Source: Cupriavidus sp. WGlv3 (GTDB lineage: Bacteria > Pseudomonadota > Gammaproteobacteria > Burkholderiales > Burkholderiaceae). From it: a DNA stretch of 64,000 nucleotides. The stretch spans positions 372,001-436,000 of the forward strand of contig NZ_JALHRX010000003.1 of NCBI RefSeq assembly GCF_023952475.1. The letters run 5' to 3'. A model generated the notes under the pieces. It worked only from the letters and a program-made list of their open reading frames with translations. It ran no database searches and was not told where the DNA came from. Position 1 is the first letter of the stretch. Each line of letters starts with the position of its first letter. Made by a program: the position numbers and the translations under genes. Positions 12,978-22,076 of this stretch are shown here, piece by piece.

Positions 12978-13019
12978 ACCAGGTCCGGCTGCGCCGGCCG
13001 CCGTGCCGCCAGGCAAGGC

Positions 13020-14312
13020 TCAGGGCAAGGCGTGGCGGACCTCGCCGGCTTTCTGGTCCGGGCTTTCGACCGTCAGCAGCGGATTGATGAACAGCGAGGC
13101 CAGTGCGCCGACGCCGAGCAACGCGCCCGAGATCATGAACGGCAGGTCATAGCTGCCGGTCCGCTCGATCAGGTAGCCGAACACCACCGGCGACACCATG
13201 CCGGCCACGCCGAAGCCGGTGTTCATCATGCCGCCGGCGGTGCCGGCGTACTTGCCGGCGATGTCCAGCGGCAGGCTCCACAGCACCGCATTGGTCAGCT
13301 CCAGGAAGAAGAACGATAGCGACAACAGGATCACCGCGTTGATGGCATCGGCCGTGAAGGTCATCGGCGCGATGAACAGCAGCGAGCCGGCCAGCCCGAC
13401 GAACAGGATCGCGCCGCGCGCCAGGCGCAGGTTGCCGGTGCGCCGGTAGATGCGGTCCGACAGCACCCCGCCGAGCGTATCGCCGACCACGCCGGCCATC
13501 AGCGGCAGCGCGGTGAACAGCGCCAGTTGCTTCAGGTCGAAGCCGCGCGCTTCCTTCAGGTAGGACGGCAACCAGGTCAGATAGACCCACAGCGACCAGC
13601 CGTAGCAGAAGTCGACGAAGGTCACCAGCCACATGCGCCGGAACAGGCGCCGCCACGGCGTGGCCGACCTGGCGGCCTGCTGGCGCTCGCCGCGCCGGTA
13701 GCCGATCTCCTGCAGCTCCTGTGCGGTCACGCGCCGGTGCTGGTCGGGAGAATCCTTGAAATAGAGGGCATAGAGCACGGTCCACCCCAGGCTGACCGCA
13801 CCCAGCACGACGAAGGCTTCGCGCCAGCCGGCGGTTGCGACAATGGCCAGCACGATCGGCGGCGTGATCGCGCCGCCGAGCCGCGCAAAGCTGTGCGTGA
13901 TGCCCTGCGCGAAGCCGCGCTCCGCCACCGGCATCCAGTAAGTGAAGGCGCGCGTCGCGGTCGGGAATGCGCCGCCTTCGCCGATCCCCAGCGCAAAGCG
14001 CAGCACCACCAGCATCAGCACGCTGCCGGCGAAACCGGTGAGCACGGTGGCCACGCCCCAGATCAGCGACAGCACGATCAGCACTTTCTTGGGCCCGAAC
14101 TTGTCGGCCATCCAGCCGCCGAGGATCTGCATGGCGGCATAGGGATAGGCGAAGGCCGAGAACACCAGCCCCAGCTGAGACGACGTCAGCCCCATTTCCT
14201 CGCGGATCAGCGGAGCGGCGACCGAGATGTTGACGCGGTCGATATAGGCGATGAAATACATCAGGCACATGACGCCCAGGATCATGTGCCGGGTCTTGAT
14301 GCGTTGCTTCAT
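13020..14312 (-). CDS. sauU: Sulfoacetate MFS transporter SauU
   Basis: 430 residues, major facilitator of the anion:cation symporter type (RHMILGVMCLMYFIAYIDRV, about 12 membrane helices). It is the last gene of a cluster matching sauRSTU of Cupriavidus necator H16, in which SauU is the proposed sulfoacetate importer. The ATG at 14312 has GGAGGTGGT immediately upstream, an excellent ribosome site; longer upstream reading is not needed. It lies 218 bp after sauT, with no terminator visible between them, so it may be read from the sauST transcript or have its own promoter. Confidence 0.85.
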   Translation of the reverse strand: MKQRIKTRHMILGVMCLMYFIAYIDRVNISVAAPLIREEMGLTSSQLGLVFSAFAYPYAAMQILGGWMADKFGPKKVLIVLSLIWGVATVLTGFAGSVLMLVVLRFALGIGEGGAFPTATRAFTYWMPVAERGFAQGITHSFARLGGAITPPIVLAIVATAGWREAFVVLGAVSLGWTVLYALYFKDSPDQHRRVTAQELQEIGYRRGERQQAARSATPWRRLFRRMWLVTFVDFCYGWSLWVYLTWLPSYLKEARGFDLKQLALFTALPLMAGVVGDTLGGVLSDRIYRRTGNLRLARGAILFVGLAGSLLFIAPMTFTADAINAVILLSLSFFFLELTNAVLWSLPLDIAGKYAGTAGGMMNTGFGVAGMVSPVVFGYLIERTGSYDLPFMISGALLGVGALASLFINPLLTVESPDQKAGEVRHALP

Positions 14313-14530
14313 ACCACCTCCTATGCGCGACGAGTGCGCGTGGCGTTGACCGGGCGGCGGCCGGCGCATGGTCCGTAGCCATGCGCATGCGGCGCGCCGG
14401 GGCGCGGCGCCGGCCGCGCTGCCCCGTCCTTGAGCAATCTGTCTGTGGTGTTGCGGGTGTCTCCTGGTCTTGCGGATGGGGGTCGGGCAGGCTCCTTGGC
14501 GAGGGTTGGTGGATGGCCGGGAAGGGAGGC

Positions 14531-16060
14531 TCAGGCGTGGTCGAGCAGCTTGAGCCGCTGCACCTTGCCGGACGGGCCGCGCGGCAGCTCGGCGATAAAG
14601 CGGAACTCTCTTGGCGTCTTGTAGCGGCCCAGTTCGCGCAGGCAATGGGCGCGCAGTGCAGCGTCATCGCAGCGCGCCGCCTCGCGCATGACCACGTAGG
14701 CAACGATGTCCTGCCCGTAGGCCGGGTCGGGCACGCCGACCGCGGCGGCTTCCAGCACGGCGGGATGGCGCAGCAGCGCCTCGTCGATCTCGCGCGGTGC
14801 AATGTTTTCGCCGCCCTTGATGATCAATTCCTTGGCGCGCCCGGTAATGTAGAAGTAGCCGTCGGCGTCGCGGTAGCCGAGATCGCCGGTGCGCAGCCAG
14901 CCGTCGCGGGTAAAGGCTTCACGCGTGAGGTCGGGCGCCTTGTAGTAGCCCGCCATCACGTTCTCGCCCTGCAGCACGATCTCGCCGATCTCGCCGTCGG
15001 ACATCGGCCTGCCGTCGCGCCCGAGCACGCGGGCGCGCGTGCCCGAAGGCAGGCCGATGCTGCCGATGCGCCGCCGGGCCGGGTCGAGCGGATTGCTGAA
15101 CGCCGGTGCGGCGGTCTCGGTCATGCCCATGGTCTCGATCACGCCGATGCCGAAGCGTGCTTCGAAGGCGCGGTGATGTTCGGGCGGCAGCGCAGCCGAT
15201 GCCGAGCGGCAGAAGCGCACACCTGCCGGCGCCTGGCCGTGCGGGTCGTTCAGCAGGTAGGCGATGATGGTCGGTACCACATTCAGCCAGGTGCAGCCGT
15301 GGCGCGCGCTGTCCTGCCAGAATGAACTTGCCGAAAAGCGCATCGGCATCACCACCGAGCCGCCGTGCACCAGCGGCGCGATGGCGGTCACGACCAGGCC
15401 ATTGATGTGGTACAGCGGCAGCGTTGCCAGCACCCGGTCCGCTGGTCCGAGACCGTGCTCGCGACTGACGTTGGCGCCGTTGGCGATCAGGTTGCGCTGC
15501 GTCAACAGCACGCCCTTGGGGGTGCCCGTGGTGCCGGACGTGTACATGAGCAGCGCGGTCGCACCCGCCTGCGGCGGTGGCAGCGGCGGCGCGACGCCGC
15601 GCGCCGCGGGCAGCGCCGGCAGGCTGCCGGCGTCGGGCGCGGTGACGATCACCGGCAGGTCCAGGCCGGCCTCGCGCAGCGCCGCGCGGATGGCGGCTTC
15701 GCCGCCAGGCCAGGTGAAGACCAGCCGCGTATCCGAATGCGCGAGGATGTAGCGCAGCTGCGCGGGCTGGCACAGCAGGTTGATCGGGTTGACCACCAGC
15801 CCGCACGCCATGGTGCCCAGCAGCAGCCGCGCGGTCTGCTCTCCATTGGGCAGGTACACCGACACGGTTTGCCCGGTCTCCAGTCCGGCTGCCGCATAGC
15901 GGCAGGCCAGCGTCGCGACGTCGGCCGCCAGCGTACCGAAGGTCAGCGCATTGCCGCTGTCCGGCGACACCAGGTAGGGTTGGTCGGGCCACTGCGCGGC
16001 GCGCACGGCCACCAGCGCGGCGAGGGTGTCGAACATTTCGGCTTCCGTGCGCGCGTTCAT
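14531..16060 (-). CDS. sauT: Sulfoacetate--CoA ligase SauT (AMP-forming)
   Basis: 509 residues of the ANL superfamily. The phosphate loop is YTSGTTGTPKGVLLT, the AMP-binding motif MGMTETAAP, then RTGDLGYRDADGYFYITGR and KGGENIAPREIDEAL, and the C-terminal catalytic lysine sits in LPRGPSGKVQRL. In C. necator the equivalent enzyme converts sulfoacetate, CoA and ATP to sulfoacetyl-CoA, AMP and PPi. The start overlaps the sauS stop by four bases (ATGA at 16057-16060), indicating translational coupling. Assignment to sulfoacetate rests on the cluster, since the domain alone would fit many acids. Confidence 0.87.
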   Translation of the reverse strand: MNARTEAEMFDTLAALVAVRAAQWPDQPYLVSPDSGNALTFGTLAADVATLACRYAAAGLETGQTVSVYLPNGEQTARLLLGTMACGLVVNPINLLCQPAQLRYILAHSDTRLVFTWPGGEAAIRAALREAGLDLPVIVTAPDAGSLPALPAARGVAPPLPPPQAGATALLMYTSGTTGTPKGVLLTQRNLIANGANVSREHGLGPADRVLATLPLYHINGLVVTAIAPLVHGGSVVMPMRFSASSFWQDSARHGCTWLNVVPTIIAYLLNDPHGQAPAGVRFCRSASAALPPEHHRAFEARFGIGVIETMGMTETAAPAFSNPLDPARRRIGSIGLPSGTRARVLGRDGRPMSDGEIGEIVLQGENVMAGYYKAPDLTREAFTRDGWLRTGDLGYRDADGYFYITGRAKELIIKGGENIAPREIDEALLRHPAVLEAAAVGVPDPAYGQDIVAYVVMREAARCDDAALRAHCLRELGRYKTPREFRFIAELPRGPSGKVQRLKLLDHA

Positions 16061-17502
16061 TTTCCGACCCTCCCGAAGTAATCGCCCAGCAGCTCCGCTT
16101 CATCGGGCACGTGCTCGGCGATGGGCAGGGCAATGCGGGTAAGGTTCAGGTATTGCCGCCAGCCGAGGTTGTCCGAGAAGTTGTTGCCGCCCCAGGTGCC
16201 GCAACCCATGGAAAGCGAGAACGGCAGGCCGTTGTCGAAATTGCCACCGGTGGCGAAGCAGTGCGCCTGGTTCACGATTACGCGCGCCACCGGCAGTTCC
16301 AGCCCGAGTTGCAGCGCATGGCGCGGATCGGACGAGTGCAGGCCTACCGAATGCCCGGCGCCCATGTAGTCGTACAGGCGCGCCACGCGCGCGACCGCCG
16401 CGGCGAAGTCGGCTTCGCGGTAGAGCGTCAGCACGGGCGAGAGCTTTTCACCGGAGAACGGGTAGTCGCCGCCGACGCCCGTTTCCTCCACCAGCAGCAT
16501 GGCGGGGCGTAGCGCGCGCACGCGTTCCAGCCCGGCGAGTTCGGCGATGCGCGTCGCGCTCTGTCCCGTGAACGTGCCGGCGAGCTTGCCGTTGCGCCAC
16601 ATCAGTGCCTGCAGCCGCGCCTTCTCCGCAGCCGTAAGCAACACGCCGCCAACCCGGGCCAGGGCGTCGAGCATGGCTGCGTAGACCGCATCCAGCACCA
16701 CCAGGCTGTTCTCCGACGAGCAACTGGTGGCGTTGTCGAAGGTCTTGGAGCGCGCCACCTTTGCCGCCGCGTCATCCAGCGCGGCGCTGGTGTCGATGAT
16801 CGAGGCGACGTTGCCGGCGCCGACGCCGAAGGCCGGCGTGCCGCAGGTATAGGCCATGCGCACGTTGGCTTGCGAACCGGTCGCGACCACCAGGTCGGCC
16901 TGCTGCATCAGTGCCGCGGTGGCGGCTTTCGAGACCGGTGCGGGCAGCATCTGCACCAGGTCCGTCGGCAGTCCGGCGCGGGCGAACTCGGCGTGGATGA
17001 ACGACAGCAGCAGCGCGCACGTGTCGTGGCCTTTCGGCGATGGCGCGACGATCACGCTGTTGCCGCACTTGAGGGCGTTGATGATCTGGTTGGCGGGCGT
17101 CGCCGCGGGATTGGTCGACGGCGTAATCGCCGCGACCACGCCCACCGGCCGGGCGATCTCGGTAATGCCTGAGGCCGCATCCTGCGCGATCACGCCCACC
17201 GTCTTGCAGCCGTGCAGGTCGCGCAGCAGGCCCAGGGTCTTGCGGTGGTTCTTGCGAATCTTGTCGTCGACATTGCCCAGGCCGGTATCGGCGACGGCAC
17301 GCTCGGCCAGTTCCCGGTTGCGCGCAGGCTCCATGATCGCCCACGCGGCCGCGGCGGCCGCCGTGTCGACAGTCGCCTGGCCGGCACGTGCGAACGCGCC
17401 CTGCGCCTGCCGCGCGCGCGCCACGATCGTAGCGACCTGGTCTTCCTGCACGGGGACATCGGTGGAATGGGACTGCTGGCGCTGCAGTATCTGCACACTC
17501 AT
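16057..17502 (-). CDS. sauS: Sulfoacetaldehyde dehydrogenase (CoA-acylating) SauS
   Basis: 481 residues, acylating aldehyde dehydrogenase. The catalytic cysteine lies in FDNATSCSSENSLVVLD and the cofactor-binding loop in VVAAITPSTNPAATPANQI. In the sau pathway it reduces sulfoacetyl-CoA to sulfoacetaldehyde plus CoA, which Xsc then cleaves to acetyl phosphate and sulfite; xsc is not in this window. It is the first gene of the minus-strand operon, divergent from sauR over 179 bp that hold two matching palindromes. Its four-base overlap with sauT supports one transcript. Confidence 0.88.
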   Translation of the reverse strand: MSVQILQRQQSHSTDVPVQEDQVATIVARARQAQGAFARAGQATVDTAAAAAAWAIMEPARNRELAERAVADTGLGNVDDKIRKNHRKTLGLLRDLHGCKTVGVIAQDAASGITEIARPVGVVAAITPSTNPAATPANQIINALKCGNSVIVAPSPKGHDTCALLLSFIHAEFARAGLPTDLVQMLPAPVSKAATAALMQQADLVVATGSQANVRMAYTCGTPAFGVGAGNVASIIDTSAALDDAAAKVARSKTFDNATSCSSENSLVVLDAVYAAMLDALARVGGVLLTAAEKARLQALMWRNGKLAGTFTGQSATRIAELAGLERVRALRPAMLLVEETGVGGDYPFSGEKLSPVLTLYREADFAAAVARVARLYDYMGAGHSVGLHSSDPRHALQLGLELPVARVIVNQAHCFATGGNFDNGLPFSLSMGCGTWGGNNFSDNLGWRQYLNLTRIALPIAEHVPDEAELLGDYFGRVGK

Positions 17503-17569
17503 GGATCGGCTCCGGGGTTTGGTTCAGGCGGGTCCGTTGCGGCGGCCCCGGATCGAATCTAGTGAACCC

Positions 17570-17587
17570 GGGAGGGCATGCCGTCCC
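17570..17587. promoter_or_regulatory. Candidate SauR operator 1 (GGGA-N10-TCCC)
   Basis: GGGAGGGCATGCCGTCCC, an 18-bp dyad 68 bp upstream of the sauS start. It shares outer bases and spacing with the dyad at 17643-17660. Confidence 0.5.
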
Positions 17588-17641
17588 AATTTGTGCGCAT
17601 TCTCGGGCACGGTTGCGGGCTGCAACCGGTAATGCAGTTTT

Positions 17642-17661
17642 CGGGACGCAAAGGCGTCCCG
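17642..17661. promoter_or_regulatory. Candidate SauR operator 2 (perfect 8-bp inverted repeat)
   Basis: CGGGACGC, spacer AAAG, then GCGTCCCG. It ends 20 bp before the sauR ATG, a position suited to autorepression. Its GGGA-N10-TCCC core is centred 73 bp, close to seven helical turns, from the first site. Confidence 0.6.
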
Positions 17662-17681
17662 GAATCCGCTAAATTGCATCC

Positions 17682-18440
17682 ATGAGCAATCACTCCAACG
17701 CCGCCGCGGTGCGCGCCTTCCGCATCCTGGAGATCCTGTCCGCAGCCGACGGGCCCATGCCGTTGTCGGCCATCGTGCAGCAGATCGGGCTGCCCAAGCA
17801 GACCGTGCACCGCATCCTCAAGCAGCTGGAGAGCACCTGGCTGGTGTCGCGCACGGTGGGCAGTGCTGGCTATGAGTGTTCGTCACGCGTGCGCCAGCTA
17901 GCGGTCAATGTGCTGATGCAGGCGGGGCCGGCCGCGGCGCGCCATGCGATCCTGCAGCAACTGGTCGACAAGGTTGGCGAAACCTGCAACCTGACCATGC
18001 TGTCGGGGGATGACGTGGTCTATCTGGATCGGGTGGAAACCCAATGGCCGCTGCGCATGCACCTGCAGCCGGGCTCGCGCGTGCCGCTGCATTGCACCGC
18101 CAGCGGCAAGCTGCTGCTGGCATTCCTGCCATGCGCGCAGCGCGAGCGTCTGGTCGCGAACCTGCCGCTGCGCGCGCATTCGGCGAACACCATTACCGAC
18201 GCCATGGCGCTGCATGCGGAGCTGGCCCAGACGCGGCAGCGGCGCCTGGGCATCAACAACCAGGAAAACCTTGAGGGGATGATTGCGGTGGCGGTGCCGG
18301 TGATGCGCAATCGCAGCCGTGCGTGCGCTGCGATCGCGGTACAGGCACCGCTGGCGCGGATGACGATGGACCGACTGATGGGATTCGTGCCCGACCTGCG
18401 CCTGGCGGCGGAGGCGATGGTGAAGACGTTCGGGGAGTAG
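17682..18440 (+). CDS. sauR: IclR family regulator SauR
   Basis: 252 residues. The N-terminal winged HTH (AVRAFRILEILSAADGPMPLSAI, IGLPKQTVHRILKQLES) is followed by the IclR effector domain (LHCTASGKLLLAFL; NQENLEGMIAVAVPVMR). It is divergent from sauS, as in C. necator where SauR is the cluster regulator. A perfect 8-bp inverted repeat sits just before the start codon. It most likely represses or activates sauSTU in response to sulfoacetate or a CoA derivative; the direction is not readable from sequence. Confidence 0.85.
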   Translation: MSNHSNAAAVRAFRILEILSAADGPMPLSAIVQQIGLPKQTVHRILKQLESTWLVSRTVGSAGYECSSRVRQLAVNVLMQAGPAAARHAILQQLVDKVGETCNLTMLSGDDVVYLDRVETQWPLRMHLQPGSRVPLHCTASGKLLLAFLPCAQRERLVANLPLRAHSANTITDAMALHAELAQTRQRRLGINNQENLEGMIAVAVPVMRNRSRACAAIAVQAPLARMTMDRLMGFVPDLRLAAEAMVKTFGE

Positions 18441-18457
18441 TTTGGGCTTCGGTCATT

Positions 18458-18491
18458 TGCTCCGCTCTCCCGTTTGCGGGAGAGCGGAGCA
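18458..18491. repeat. Perfect 15-bp palindromic hairpin downstream of sauR
   Basis: TGCTCCGCTCTCCCG, loop TTTG, then the exact reverse complement. It lies between the converging ends of sauR and the BPSS1780-type gene. No T-run follows, so it is either a bidirectional RNA-protecting hairpin or a dispersed intergenic palindrome rather than a classical terminator. Confidence 0.7.
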
Positions 18492-18513
18492 TCGGGTAGC
18501 GAAACGCCTGTAA

Positions 18514-19320
18514 TCAGGCGCCCGGCGCAGCCGGCGCCGCCGGCTCGACCCCCGGCGGGGTCACGTTGAAGCAGCCGCGGTACGTCGCATAGAACGAGCA
18601 ATACAGGATCGCCAGCATCAGCAGCGAATACGGCGTGACCAGGAACGACAGCACCGTCTCGGCGCCGAAGACGCTGAACACCGCCTCCAGGAAGAACGGG
18701 ATCGCCACCAGCAGCATTGCGAACAGCACCGCGTAGGTGAAGAACGCGCCGCGGTTGCGCCAGCATGCGGTCCAGCTGAAGAACAGCGCCTTGACCGGCG
18801 GCACGCCGTGCCACGCCGCCAGCAGCGGCGCGAACCAGAACATCATTGCGATCGGCGTGTACAGCAGCGCGCCGATCAGCATGGCGTAGTACAGCTGGCG
18901 CACCGCCTCGGCGGTCGGCGCTTCTTCCTTCAGCACGATCGGCACCAGCGCGCTCATGTCGACCACCGCGCCAGCGATCAGCCCGAGTATGAACACCAGC
19001 CCGGCGTAGATGCCGCCCAGCACCAGCAGGTTGCGCGTGGCTTCCTTGCCGTTGGCGCGGAAGCCCGCCAGCAGCACGGTGGGCAGCACCCGCTTGTTCT
19101 GGATCACGTCGCGGCACGCGGTCATCACGCCGACCGACAGGCCGGGCGTGACCACCAGCAGCGCGATGATGCCGATCAGCGGCACCACGATGGCCAGCTG
19201 CGCGGCGATCAGGTAGACGAACAGCAGCATCAGGAAGGTCAGCGGGTTCTTGCGGAACAGCCAGATGCCCTGGCGGAACCAGGTGTAGCCTTCCTTGGCA
19301 GGGACTTCCAGTAGTTGCAT
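18514..19320 (-). CDS. BPSS1780-family membrane protein
   Basis: 268 residues with about six hydrophobic segments (for example PLTFLMLLFVYLIAAQLAIV and AFFTYAVLFAMLLVAIPFFL) and a Pro/Ala-rich tail. It begins MQLLEVPAKEGYTWFRQG, characteristic of a conserved betaproteobacterial membrane family named after BPSS1780. The function is unknown. The start at 19320 lies only 5 bp after the thrB stop, so it is probably translated from the thrB transcript. Confidence 0.8.
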   Translation of the reverse strand: MQLLEVPAKEGYTWFRQGIWLFRKNPLTFLMLLFVYLIAAQLAIVVPLIGIIALLVVTPGLSVGVMTACRDVIQNKRVLPTVLLAGFRANGKEATRNLLVLGGIYAGLVFILGLIAGAVVDMSALVPIVLKEEAPTAEAVRQLYYAMLIGALLYTPIAMMFWFAPLLAAWHGVPPVKALFFSWTACWRNRGAFFTYAVLFAMLLVAIPFFLEAVFSVFGAETVLSFLVTPYSLLMLAILYCSFYATYRGCFNVTPPGVEPAAPAAPGA

Positions 19321-19325
19321 ACGGG

Positions 19326-20330
19326 TCAGATCCAGGGGAGCGGGGCGCTCTCGGGGTTCGCGGGTTGTGCGTCCAGGCGCCGGCGCAGGATGCGTTCGAA
19401 ATGGGTCGGATCGTGCGGCTGGAGCATGTCGGCCTCGCGCGGCAGGTAGAAGTCCCACAGTCGCGACACCCAGAAGCGCAGCGCGCCCGCGCGCAGCATG
19501 TCCTGCCAGTGCGCGGCCTCGGTCTCGGTCAGCGGCCTGACCGAATGATAAGCCCGCAGCAGGGCCTGCGCGCGCGCGGGGTCTAGTTCGCCGGTGGCCA
19601 GGTCGATGCACCAGTCGTTGACGGTGACCGCCAGGTCGAACAGCCACTTGTCGTTGCCGGCGAAGTAGAAATCGAAGAAGCCGCCCAGCCGGTGGCGGCC
19701 GCTGGCGTCTTCCTCGAACAGCGCGTTGTCGCGGAACAGGTCGCAGTGGCACGGGCCTTCGCCCAGGCTGGCGTACGCCGCGCTGGCGAAGAACGCCGCC
19801 TGGTGGGCGATTTCCCGCTGCAGCAGCGTGCGCTGGCCGGCATCGAGGAAGGGCAAAATCTCGCGCTCGGTCTGCTGCCACCACGGCAGGCTGCGCAGGT
19901 TGGGCTGGCGGCGCGGGTAGTCGGCGCCGGCCAGGTGCATGCGCGCCAGCATGTCGCCGACCTCGGCGCAGTGCTGCGCGTCGGGCGCCAGTTGCGACGC
20001 GCCGGGCAGGCGCGTGACGATGGTGGCGGGCTTGCCCTTGAGCGGGCGCAGGATCTCGCCGTCGCGCGCCGGGATCGGCGCGGGCACGCGGATGCCGCGC
20101 TCGGCCAGATGCGCCATCAGGTGCAGGTAATAGGGCAGCTGCGCGAATGACAGCCGCTCGAAGATGGTCAGCACGTACTGGCGCGTCTGGCCCTCGTGCT
20201 CCATGGTGAGGAAGAAATTGCTGTTCTCGATGCCCGAGGCGATGCCGCGCAGGTCGCGCACTTCGCCAAGGTCGAAATCCAGCAGCCAGCGTGCGATCTC
20301 GTCCTGCGAGACCGTGGTGAATACGGCCAT
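19326..20330 (-). CDS. thrB: Homoserine kinase (APH-fold, ThrB type II)
   Basis: 334 residues. This is the kinase type with an aminoglycoside phosphotransferase fold: [16 protein letters not shown] at the start, Brenner motif CHCDLFRDN, and metal-binding [18 protein letters not shown]. It phosphorylates L-homoserine for threonine synthesis. The start at 20330 gives the family N-terminus; a longer frame reaches 20453 but adds atypical sequence. Gene order thrB, DUF2782-like gene, (LOG gene), polA resembles the thrB-DUF2782-polA linkage known in other Proteobacteria. Confidence 0.92.
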   Translation of the reverse strand: MAVFTTVSQDEIARWLLDFDLGEVRDLRGIASGIENSNFFLTMEHEGQTRQYVLTIFERLSFAQLPYYLHLMAHLAERGIRVPAPIPARDGEILRPLKGKPATIVTRLPGASQLAPDAQHCAEVGDMLARMHLAGADYPRRQPNLRSLPWWQQTEREILPFLDAGQRTLLQREIAHQAAFFASAAYASLGEGPCHCDLFRDNALFEEDASGRHRLGGFFDFYFAGNDKWLFDLAVTVNDWCIDLATGELDPARAQALLRAYHSVRPLTETEAAHWQDMLRAGALRFWVSRLWDFYLPREADMLQPHDPTHFERILRRRLDAQPANPESAPLPWI

Positions 20331-20459
20331 ACTCGTTGTGTGATGCGAATCGGAAAGTGGCGGGCGCCGGTTCCGGACAAAGTCCGGCCCGCCGCCGCGG
20401 CATGACTGCCGGAGGGCCGGCGCGGCCTGGCGTTCAGGCCAGGCCGTGGGCAAGCGGGT

Positions 20460-20894
20460 TCAGAACTTCAGGTTGACCGAAGGCACGCGGTTGACGTCGT
20501 GCTCGCGGATCTTGGGCGAGCTGTCTTCCGGCTTGCTCATCTCGTACCTGGTGCCGAAGCCCGACCGGACCTGGATGTCGGTGGCGCGTCCCTTGTCGCG
20601 GTACTCGCGCACCTGGGTGCCATCGCGTTCGTTCAGCTGGAAGCTCGGCTCGCGCGGCTGGTTCAGCTGCGACCTGGCGGCCGGGGCGATCGGCTGGTTG
20701 TTGATCTGGTTCAGTTCCTGCTGGGTCAGCGCATTGCTTTCCTGCGCCACGGCCCAGCCGGACGCCAGCGCCAGTGCCGCGGCCACTGCCGCGGCCCGGC
20801 CGGACACGGGCCGCCTGGCAGGCGATTCAGGCTCGCCGGCCGCGGCGGCTGCGCGCGTGGACCGGACCGGGCGGACGGGACAAGGGGAGGTCAT
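20460..20894 (-). CDS. DUF2782-like periplasmic protein
   Basis: 144 residues. An N-terminal leader with a hydrophobic stretch (AAAVAAALALASGWAVAQE) looks like a Sec signal with cleavage after AVA-Q. The C-terminal part (NERDGTQVREYRDKGRATDIQVRSGFGTRYEM) resembles DUF2782, a short domain of unknown function found near thrB and polA. AGGAGC lies before the ATG at 20894. No catalytic motif is visible. Confidence 0.72.
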   Translation of the reverse strand: MTSPCPVRPVRSTRAAAAAGEPESPARRPVSGRAAAVAAALALASGWAVAQESNALTQQELNQINNQPIAPAARSQLNQPREPSFQLNERDGTQVREYRDKGRATDIQVRSGFGTRYEMSKPEDSSPKIREHDVNRVPSVNLKF

Positions 20895-21124
20895 CAGGTG
20901 CTCCTGTGCGGGCTGCGGCGCAAGCGGCACGCAGCGCCGCGGCATGCGGCGGTTGGACTGCAACCCGGCGGCGCCGGGCTTGGCAGACGGACAGGTTCCA
21001 TTCTAGCAATTCCTGTCCCGCAGAGGCCGCCGCCGTGCCCCGCGGGGCACCTGCGCCACGGCGCCGGGTGGCGCATGCGTGGCCGCGGCGCTCCGGCGAG
21101 CCCGCGTCCGCGGAGAACCCGGCC

Positions 21125-22072
21125 TTACAGGTAGAACATTTCTTCCTTCGGCGGGATCGGCTTGTCGCCGCCGCGCTGCTCGTAATAGTCGTAGACCGCT
21201 TCCAGCACTTCGTGCGGCTCGTCGACGATCTTCATCAGGTCCAGGTCGTGCTCGGCGATCAGGCCCATCGGCAGCAGCGTGAAGCGGAACCAGTCCAGCA
21301 GGCCCTTCCAGAAGCGGCTGCCGAACATGATCACCGGCACCGAGCGCGACTTGCCGGTCTGCACCAGCGTCAGCACCTCGGCCAGTTCGTCGAGCGTGCC
21401 GAAGCCGCCCGGCATCACGATAAAGGCGTCCGAGTTCTTGACGAAGGTGACCTTGCGGGTGAAGAAGTGGCGGAAGCGCATGGCAATGTCCTGGTACGGA
21501 TTGCCCTGCTGCTCGTGCGGCAGTTCGATGTTCAGGCCGACGCTGGCGGACTTGCCGGCGTGCGCGCCCTTGTTGGCCGCTTCCATGATGCCGGGGCCGC
21601 CGCCGGAGATCACGGCAAAGCCCGCGTCGGAGAACAGCCGCGCGATCTCGATGGTGCGCTGGTAGTAGGGGGAGTCCTCGCGCAGGCGCGCGCTGCCGTA
21701 GATCGACACCGCCGGGCGGATCTCGGACAGGTACTCGGTGGCCTCGATGAACTCTGCCATAATCGTGAACATTTGCCACGAGGCGCGCGCCTTCTTTGCG
21801 GTCGCGCGGTCTTCGTCGGCCAGCGCACGCAGGCTGGGGATCATCTTGCGCGGATTGGCGCGCGCCGCCGCCGCCGCAGCCTTTTCCGCAGCAACTTCTG
21901 GTGGATTGCCCGCGGCGGCCGCATCGGCCGCAGCGGCAATGGCCGCGGCGTGCTCGGCGGCAGCCTCCGGCGGGGGTTGTACGGTATCGCCGGAGATATC
22001 AGCAACATCCGGGTCAGCAAGGGGGGCGGTCGAGGCACCGCCTGCAGCGGCACCAGTCAATTTTGAGTCCAT
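21125..22072 (-). CDS. LOG family (TIGR00730-like) Rossmann-fold protein
   Basis: 315 residues by the longest reading. The domain from about residue 85 has the family motifs: SGGGPGIMEAANKGA and MPGGFGTLDELAEVL (PGGxGTxxE). Homologs are phosphoribohydrolases releasing cytokinin-type bases or nucleotide 5'-monophosphate nucleosidases such as PpnN. Residues 1-75 are Ala-rich low-complexity sequence, so translation might instead begin at Met76 (MIPSLRALADED). With the long start, its ATG overlaps an in-frame polA ATG on the other strand. Confidence 0.88.
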   Translation of the reverse strand: MDSKLTGAAAGGASTAPLADPDVADISGDTVQPPPEAAAEHAAAIAAAADAAAAGNPPEVAAEKAAAAAARANPRKMIPSLRALADEDRATAKKARASWQMFTIMAEFIEATEYLSEIRPAVSIYGSARLREDSPYYQRTIEIARLFSDAGFAVISGGGPGIMEAANKGAHAGKSASVGLNIELPHEQQGNPYQDIAMRFRHFFTRKVTFVKNSDAFIVMPGGFGTLDELAEVLTLVQTGKSRSVPVIMFGSRFWKGLLDWFRFTLLPMGLIAEHDLDLMKIVDEPHEVLEAVYDYYEQRGGDKPIPPKEEMFYL

Positions 22073-22076
22073 GGGA

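Noticed and set aside
18458..18491. Palindrome after sauR as a standard Rho-independent terminator
   Set aside because: The stem is perfect but no T-run follows on either strand, so it is listed as a repeat/hairpin.
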